Origin: JAVXTH01 sp036642795 | GTDB taxonomy: Bacteria; Bacillota_I; Bacilli_A; Erysipelotrichales; Erysipelotrichaceae | Direction: 5' to 3' | DNA length: 11,567 nucleotides | Assembly: GCA_036642795.1 (NCBI GenBank) | Contig: JAVXTH010000038.1 | Coordinates: 1-11,567, forward strand | Shown here: positions 7,203 through 11,567 of the stretch, piece by piece | Layout: each line of letters begins with the position of its first letter | Position numbering within the stretch: position 1 is the first letter of the stretch | Program-made: the position numbers and the translations under genes | The notes under the pieces: generated by a model | The model's input: the letters and a program-made list of their open reading frames with translations, nothing else | Told to the model about the DNA's origin: nothing | Databases searched by the model: none

Positions 7203-7673
7203 TTATAATTTATCGATTTCCTCAAAGAATACATCTTGATTAATCATTACATTTCCTTGAACAATCGCACCTTTTTCAATTTCAATATTACCAGTTTTAA
7301 TATCACCAACAATCGCCGATGCATTTTTTAAGGAAGATTTCTCGTTTACATCAATATTACCTTTGATTCTTCCACCATTTACCAATTCATCTGCTTTAAT
7401 ATTACCGATGATAACACTTGAGCTTGAAAGTTCTACATGTGCAGCTGCGCGGATATCTCCATGAACGCTAGCTTCATTTGCATAACAATTCACACATGTG
7501 ACATTACCTTCTAATTCACCATAAATTTTAACATCCCTTTTACTAGTAAGATTACCTTTTACTTTACCATAAAGAATGATATCTTCATCTGAATTTATAT
7601 TACCTTGAATATTAACACCTTTTGTGATTACCGTTGCTTCGTTATTTATTGCATTTATTTCATCTAGTTCCAT
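7203..7673 (-). CDS. Bactofilin (polymer-forming cytoskeletal protein), short paralogue
   Basis: 156 residues, nearly all bactofilin core, with a short tail of about 15 residues at the N-terminus. Glycine turns at G24, 40, 56, 72, 90, 105, 123 and 140 define the beta-helix rungs, with the same intervals as the neighbour at 6475-7158 after a shift of 75 residues. Clear repeats are GKVKGN, GELEGN, GRIKGN, VGDIKT and VQGNVMI. A CxxC (C60, C63) lies in one rung; C60 aligns with C135 of the paralogue. No signal peptide or membrane helix is seen. The ATG is preceded by AAGAAGGA with 7 bases spacing. It is the first gene of a two-gene transcript with its own promoter. Likely a filament-forming scaffold that co-assembles with the longer paralogue (inference). 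Confidence 0.88.
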   Translation of the reverse strand: MELDEINAINNEATVITKGVNIQGNINSDEDIILYGKVKGNLTSKRDVKIYGELEGNVTCVNCYANEASVHGDIRAAAHVELSSSSVIIGNIKADELVNGGRIKGNIDVNEKSSLKNASAIVGDIKTGNIEIEKGAIVQGNVMINQDVFFEEIDKL

Positions 7674-7715
7674 TTAGTTTTCCTTCTTTCTACTTAAGAT
7701 TTGTATACTAGCTTT

Positions 7716-7736
7716 ATTTTACCAAATTTTGGTCAA
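7716..7736 (-). promoter_or_regulatory. Candidate bactofilin promoter with overlapping palindrome
   Basis: On the - strand, TTTGGTAAAAT gives a TAAAAT -10 (7716-7721) with a TGn extension, about 42 bases before the start codon. The -35 at 17 bases is weak (TTTATT). A perfect inverted repeat ACCAAA-T-TTTGGT (7721-7733) covers the extended -10, and a TTGACC (7731-7736) overlaps its other side. This geometry could be an operator, but no regulator is identifiable. The remaining intergenic sequence up to 7822 shows nothing further. Confidence 0.4.
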
Positions 7737-7822
7737 AGAATAAATACAATTAAGTAAAACTTTTCAACAATTGACAAATAATTGAAATTAATTTCGTATA
7801 TTTAAGCTTTTAAAGAAAAAGA

Positions 7823-7859
7823 AAGCGTTAAATTCATATTAAAAATGAACTTAACGCTT
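7823..7859 (-). terminator. Intrinsic terminator of glgB
   Basis: A 15-bp stem (7823-7837 with 7845-7859) and 7-base loop lie 4 bases after the glgB stop. The single A.C mismatch in DNA becomes a U.G wobble in the - strand RNA. A long T-rich tail (TCTTTTTCTTT) follows on that strand. This is the strongest terminator in the window and separates glgB from the bactofilins. Confidence 0.9.
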
Positions 7860-7863
7860 ACCC

Positions 7864-9729
7864 TTATTTTTTTGTTGTTACTTTTTTTGTTGCTTTTCTA
7901 ATTTTAGTTTCTAACATAACAGCACCAAATGGTGGAATATCTAGAGTGATTGCATTTGGTTTATGATTGCATTCTTTTTTCGTGGATTTAATCTTTTCCA
8001 CATTGACTACATTACAACCAGAATAAATACTCGCTTCACTATTTAGAATTTCCGTATAAGTACCTACATGCTCTACCCCGAATGAATGTTTCAAATACGC
8101 ATTTGGGGAGGCGTTTAAGATTACGACAATATGACTGGTTTCGCATTTTCGAACATAACTAAATAGATTTTCATCTTTGTTATCCGCATCAATCCATTCA
8201 AAAGATTTAAAATTCATATCCTCTTTATATAAAGCTTCTTTACTTGCATACAATTCATTTAATTTTTTAAAGTATTGAGAAAAAGAATCATGAACTGGAT
8301 AGTTTAATAAGAACCAATCATTTTCTTTGGTTTCATCCCACTCACGGAAATGACCTAATTCATTTCCCATGAAATTAAGTTTCTTTCCCGGATGAGTAAA
8401 CATATACATATATAATGTTCTAAGTTGGGCAAATTTTTCTTCATATGTTCCCCATAATTTATCAACAATAGTTTTCTTTCCATGAACGACTTCATCATGA
8501 GAAAATGGTAAAATAAAACGTTCGGAATAGAAATATGCCATTGAAAAAGTAAGCGAATTATGGTGCCATTTACGATAGATTGGATCTAATTCAAAATACT
8601 TCAAGGTATCATTCATCCAACCTAAATCCCATTTATAATCAAAACCTAAGCCCATATCTAATGTTGATTTCGTAACATTTGGATAATCACTTGAATCTTC
8701 TGCGATTAACATAACGCCTGGAAATTTATGATGTAAATTATAATTCATTCTGCGAATGAAAGCCAAAGCACCTAGATTTTCCCCTAGATCCTTATTTCCA
8801 TGCCAATGAATAATATTTGAAATTGCATCCATTCGTAGCCCATCAATATGATACTTATCAATCCAGAAAGCAGCAGCTGACATTAAGAAAGAACGAACAT
8901 CTTCACGCCATAAATCAAAGTTACTAGTTCCCCATTGAGAATTCGCATCGTGATCTTGTGCATATTCATATTGTGGTGTTCCATCAAAATAGGAAAGAGA
9001 GAAATCATCACGAACAAAGTGAACCGGAACAAAGTCAAGAATAACCCCAATGTTTGCTTTATGACATTCATTGATTAAATACATTAGATCTTCAACGGAG
9101 CCATATCTTGATGTAGCGGCAAAATAACCACTGCATTGATATCCCCATGAACCATCAAAAGGAAATTCATTTAATGGCATAAATTCAATGTGAGTAAATT
9201 TCATTTCATGAACATAGGCGATTAAATCTTTCGCAATTTCACGATAGCTTAACCAAGAACCATCTTCTTTCATATGCCATGAACCCATGTGTACTTCATA
9301 AATACTCAAAGCTTGTTCAAAATCATTGCGACGATTTTTAATCCAAGTATCATCGCTCCATTCCATTTGATCTAAGTCTTCTACAATCGATGCCGTATTA
9401 GGACGTAATTCAGAATAGAAAGCATAAGGGTCCATCTTATCAACAACTCTTCCATTAGCCTGTGTGATGCGATATTTATATAAATCGCCGGCTTTTACTT
9501 CTGGAATAAAGATTGAATAATAACCTTCTTCATCCAAGCGTTTCATCTCACAGCCAATACAACTCCAATGATTAAATGAGCCAATTACTTGAATTCCTAA
9601 TGCATGTGGTGCATAAAGTGAAAATCGTACTCCTTTGACACCTTCAAAACATAAATGGGCCCCAAAAATATGATAAGCATCCAAACTATGTCCGGAATAG
9701 AACTTTTCTCTTTGCGTTTTTTCCATCAT
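7864..9729 (-). CDS. glgB: 1,4-alpha-glucan (glycogen) branching enzyme, GH13_9
   Basis: 621 residues from the chosen start. Cuts alpha-1,4-glucan and transfers the piece to a 6-OH to make branches, in the cytoplasm. A CBM48/N-terminal beta-sandwich spans about 20-105. IYEVHMGSW (143-151) opens the barrel. The GH13 regions follow: DFVPVHF (232-238), DGLRMDAIS (296-304, nucleophile D301), AEDSSDYP (343-350, acid/base E344) and LPFSHDEVVHGK (407-418, D412). The C domain ends at PPFGAVMLET, followed by a short lysine-rich tail. Start choice: the frame extends 18 bases further to an ATG at 9747, but the only ribosome site, AAGGAGGT (9734-9741), lies inside that extension, so translation should begin at 9729 or at the adjacent ATG at 9726. 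A weak promoter guess (TTTACT-17-AAAAAT, 9793-9821) is not convincing. A terminator separates it from pgcA upstream. Confidence 0.95.
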   Translation of the reverse strand: MMEKTQREKFYSGHSLDAYHIFGAHLCFEGVKGVRFSLYAPHALGIQVIGSFNHWSCIGCEMKRLDEEGYYSIFIPEVKAGDLYKYRITQANGRVVDKMDPYAFYSELRPNTASIVEDLDQMEWSDDTWIKNRRNDFEQALSIYEVHMGSWHMKEDGSWLSYREIAKDLIAYVHEMKFTHIEFMPLNEFPFDGSWGYQCSGYFAATSRYGSVEDLMYLINECHKANIGVILDFVPVHFVRDDFSLSYFDGTPQYEYAQDHDANSQWGTSNFDLWREDVRSFLMSAAAFWIDKYHIDGLRMDAISNIIHWHGNKDLGENLGALAFIRRMNYNLHHKFPGVMLIAEDSSDYPNVTKSTLDMGLGFDYKWDLGWMNDTLKYFELDPIYRKWHHNSLTFSMAYFYSERFILPFSHDEVVHGKKTIVDKLWGTYEEKFAQLRTLYMYMFTHPGKKLNFMGNELGHFREWDETKENDWFLLNYPVHDSFSQYFKKLNELYASKEALYKEDMNFKSFEWIDADNKDENLFSYVRKCETSHIVVILNASPNAYLKHSFGVEHVGTYTEILNSEASIYSGCNVVNVEKIKSTKKECNHKPNAITLDIPPFGAVMLETKIRKATKKVTTKK

Positions 9730-9733
9730 CCTT

Positions 9734-9741
9734 ACCTCCTT
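9734..9741 (-). promoter_or_regulatory. Shine-Dalgarno site that fixes the glgB start
   Basis: AAGGAGGT on the - strand is a full-length anti-16S match. It lies 4 bases before the ATG at 9729 and 7 before the next ATG at 9726. The upstream in-frame ATG at 9747 has only an A-rich leader with no purine ribosome site. Confidence 0.85.
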
Positions 9742-9829
9742 GTTCATTTCTATTTTACTCTATTTAAGGACTAAAACATATAGCCAAATCACATTTTTTA
9801 AAAGTCTTTTATAAAAGTAAATATTTAAA

Positions 9830-9857
9830 AGAGATATCATCGTTACTTGATATCTCT
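9830..9857 (-). terminator. Intrinsic terminator of phosphoglucomutase gene
   Basis: A perfect 10-bp stem (9830-9839 with 9848-9857) and 8-base loop start 8 bases after the pgcA stop, followed on the - strand by a T-rich run (TTTAAATATTT). The rest of the gap to glgB is very A/T-rich and holds a CTTTTATAAAAG palindrome (9806-9817) but no clear promoter. Confidence 0.8.
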
Positions 9858-9865
9858 GATTATCT

Positions 9866-11554
9866 TTAAGCTGTTAATTCACTCATTGCTTGCTTATATT
9901 TTTCACTCTTATCAAAAGCATCTTTTCGACTATTGCCTTTCACGCAATAATAGAATTTACATTTTGGTTCCGTTCCACTTGGACGAATCGCAATCCAACT
10001 ACCATCCGCTAAATAGTACTTTAATACATCAGCTTTCGCAAAGCCGCTTAATTCTTTACTCGTACCATTTTCTTTTATTACGCAATCTTGGTAATCTTCA
10101 AAGCGAAGAACTTTTTCACCAGCTATTTCATCTAACGTTGAATGACGTAAATCACTTAAGATTTTTTTAATTGCGATAGCTCCTTCTTCACCTTTAAGCG
10201 TAAGGGATACTTGGCTTTCTTGATAGGTACCTAATTCATCATATAAGCCATCCAATACATCTACCAAGGTTTTACCTTGTTGTTTGTAGTAAGAGGCTGC
10301 TTCGCAAAGCATTAAGCATGCTTGTGGTGCATCTTTATCACGTACGAATGGTGATATTAAAGAACCATAACTTTCTTCATATCCAAATACGTATTGTTTC
10401 TCATTATTTTTTTCATATTTTGCGACTTTTTCGCCAATGAATTTAAAACCAGTTAAAGTCTTTTCTGTCTCTACACCATATTTACTTGCGATCTTTTCAC
10501 CTAGATCACTTGTGACAACGGTATTAAACATAACCGGATGTTTTGGCATTTTATGTTGTAGGGTTAATTGTGATAAAATATATTCAATTAAAATCGATCC
10601 ACTTTGATTTCCGGTTAATAATTGATATTCACCATGATGTTTTACACCAACGCCCATTCGATCGGCATCGGGATCACATACCAATATAATATCGGCATCA
10701 ACTCGTGCTGCATACTCAAGTGCTAAATCATAAGCAGCTTTTTCTTCTGGGTTTGGAGTTGGGGTTGCACTAAAATCAGGATCTGGCGTGCACTGTTCTT
10801 CCACTGGTGTAAAAGGATAGCCTGTGCGCTTAAAGATTTCACGTACTGGAATATTTGCTGTACCATGTTCCGGAGTAAAGACAATCATTATATCTTTCTT
10901 CACATCAGGATTTAACTGAATGGCCAATACTTTTTCATAGTACGCTTCATCGACTTCTTTTGAAATCATCGTAATTAATTTACTTTGTTCCTCGCTTGGA
11001 TTAGCGCTAATCGCTAACTCATCTTCAATGGCATTCACATTATCAATCACTTGTTGCGCAAGCTGTGGAACTAATTGACAACCAGTTTCATCGTATAGTT
11101 TATAACCATTATATTCTTTAGGATTATGGGAAGCCGTAATCATGATTCCCCCGAAGCAATTAAAATAACGTACCGCAAAGGATAATTCTGGGGTAGGTCG
11201 TAGCGAATCGAATACATACGTACGAATATTAAAGGTAGCTAGTAGCTTAGCTGAATCGATTGCGAATTCATAGGACATATGACGATTGTCATAACCGATC
11301 GCAATACCACGCTGGCAAGCTGATTCTCCTTGTTTCATAATGTATTGGGCAAATCCTAAGGTTGCTTTTCGAATCGTATGGATATTAATTCGATTGGTTC
11401 CTGGTCCTAAAAGACCTCTCATTCCTGCTGTACCAAATTCAATGTTCGTATAAAAACTATCCGCAATTTCTTTTTCATCCATTTTCTTTAATACTTCTTT
11501 GTAACTAGGTTCACAGTTAGGATGATGTAACCATCTTTCATAAGCTTCATTCAT
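9866..11554 (-). CDS. pgcA: Alpha-phosphoglucomutase (PgcA-type phosphohexomutase)
   Basis: 562 residues, full family length. Interconverts glucose-1-phosphate and glucose-6-phosphate in the cytoplasm, linking glycogen turnover to glycolysis. All four active-site loops are visible: phosphoserine loop TASHNPKEYNGYK (140-152, S142), Mg-binding DPDADR (294-299), sugar-binding GYEESYG (391-397) and phosphate-binding RPSGTEPK (524-531). The N-terminal block IEFGTAGMRGLLGPGTNRIN (38-57) is typical of the Bacillota PgcA group, where the gene is also called pgm; the same type supplies glucose-1-phosphate for UDP-glucose and envelope glycans. The start ATG has AGGAGAT 6 bases upstream, at the very edge of the window, so its promoter is not visible. 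Some phosphomannomutase activity is possible, but the length and motifs favour glucose. Confidence 0.95.
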   Translation of the reverse strand: MNEAYERWLHHPNCEPSYKEVLKKMDEKEIADSFYTNIEFGTAGMRGLLGPGTNRINIHTIRKATLGFAQYIMKQGESACQRGIAIGYDNRHMSYEFAIDSAKLLATFNIRTYVFDSLRPTPELSFAVRYFNCFGGIMITASHNPKEYNGYKLYDETGCQLVPQLAQQVIDNVNAIEDELAISANPSEEQSKLITMISKEVDEAYYEKVLAIQLNPDVKKDIMIVFTPEHGTANIPVREIFKRTGYPFTPVEEQCTPDPDFSATPTPNPEEKAAYDLALEYAARVDADIILVCDPDADRMGVGVKHHGEYQLLTGNQSGSILIEYILSQLTLQHKMPKHPVMFNTVVTSDLGEKIASKYGVETEKTLTGFKFIGEKVAKYEKNNEKQYVFGYEESYGSLISPFVRDKDAPQACLMLCEAASYYKQQGKTLVDVLDGLYDELGTYQESQVSLTLKGEEGAIAIKKILSDLRHSTLDEIAGEKVLRFEDYQDCVIKENGTSKELSGFAKADVLKYYLADGSWIAIRPSGTEPKCKFYYCVKGNSRKDAFDKSEKYKQAMSELTA

Positions 11555-11567
11555 GATATAATCTCCT

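Noticed and set aside
7771..7800. TTGACA followed by TATA-like sequence on the + strand
   Set aside because: Spacing is about 20 bases and any transcript would run straight into the antisense of glgB; no + strand gene lies downstream.
7674..7863. Longest gene-free stretch checked for a small RNA or riboswitch
   Set aside because: Beyond the glgB terminator, the candidate promoter and its palindrome, I see no conserved aptamer-like pairing or small frame with a ribosome site.
8883..9071. 62-codon - strand frame inside glgB
   Set aside because: Overlaps conserved GlgB region I and II coding sequence in another frame, with no ribosome site.
9793..9821. Possible glgB promoter TTTACT-17-AAAAAT
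   Set aside because: Each hexamer matches consensus at only four of six positions in very A/T-rich DNA; not distinguishable from chance.
9847..10170. 107-codon open frame on the + strand opposite the 3' end of pgcA
   Set aside because: It is antisense to well-conserved PgcA coding sequence including the RPSGTEP loop, has no ribosome site and resembles no protein; its hydrophobic look reflects the A/T-rich complement.

Overview
This is an AT-rich stretch of a low-GC Gram-positive genome. The standard genetic code fits: all eight genes end in TAA and every Trp is TGG. AGGAG-type ribosome sites, short intrinsic terminators and the glycogen gene content point to a fermentative Bacillota, perhaps a gut Erysipelotrichales-like organism. 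That placement is inference from style; no taxonomic marker gene is present.

Layout. The left edge (1-579, + strand) holds the 3' end of an intracellular GH13 glycosidase. It meets a seven-gene block on the - strand across a shared hairpin terminator. In the direction of transcription, from right to left, the block runs: phosphoglucomutase (pgcA type, 9866-11554), glycogen branching enzyme glgB (7864-9729), two tandem bactofilins (7203-7673 and 6475-7158), a PLP threonine dehydratase-like enzyme (5435-6409), glycogen phosphorylase glgP (2880-5294) and type I pullulanase pulA (630-2747).

Function. Five of the eight genes form a glycogen/maltodextrin circuit. GlgB adds alpha-1,6 branches. GlgP releases glucose-1-phosphate from chain ends. 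The cytoplasmic pullulanase removes the branch stubs. The GH13 enzyme probably trims maltodextrins. Phosphoglucomutase links glucose-1-phosphate to glucose-6-phosphate. ADP-glucose pyrophosphorylase and glycogen synthase are not in the window and may lie beyond the pgcA side.

Transcription. The block is not one simple operon. Convincing - strand terminators follow pgcA, glgB, the bactofilin pair and glgP. Extended -10 type promoters (TGn before the -10) can be read before pulA, glgP and the bactofilin pair.

The unusual part is the centre: two bactofilin cytoskeletal paralogues with exactly the same beta-helix rung spacing, plus an amino-acid dehydratase, inside a glycogen locus. No CRISPR array, tRNA/rRNA gene, insertion sequence or phage gene was seen. 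No gene-free stretch exceeds 200 bases.
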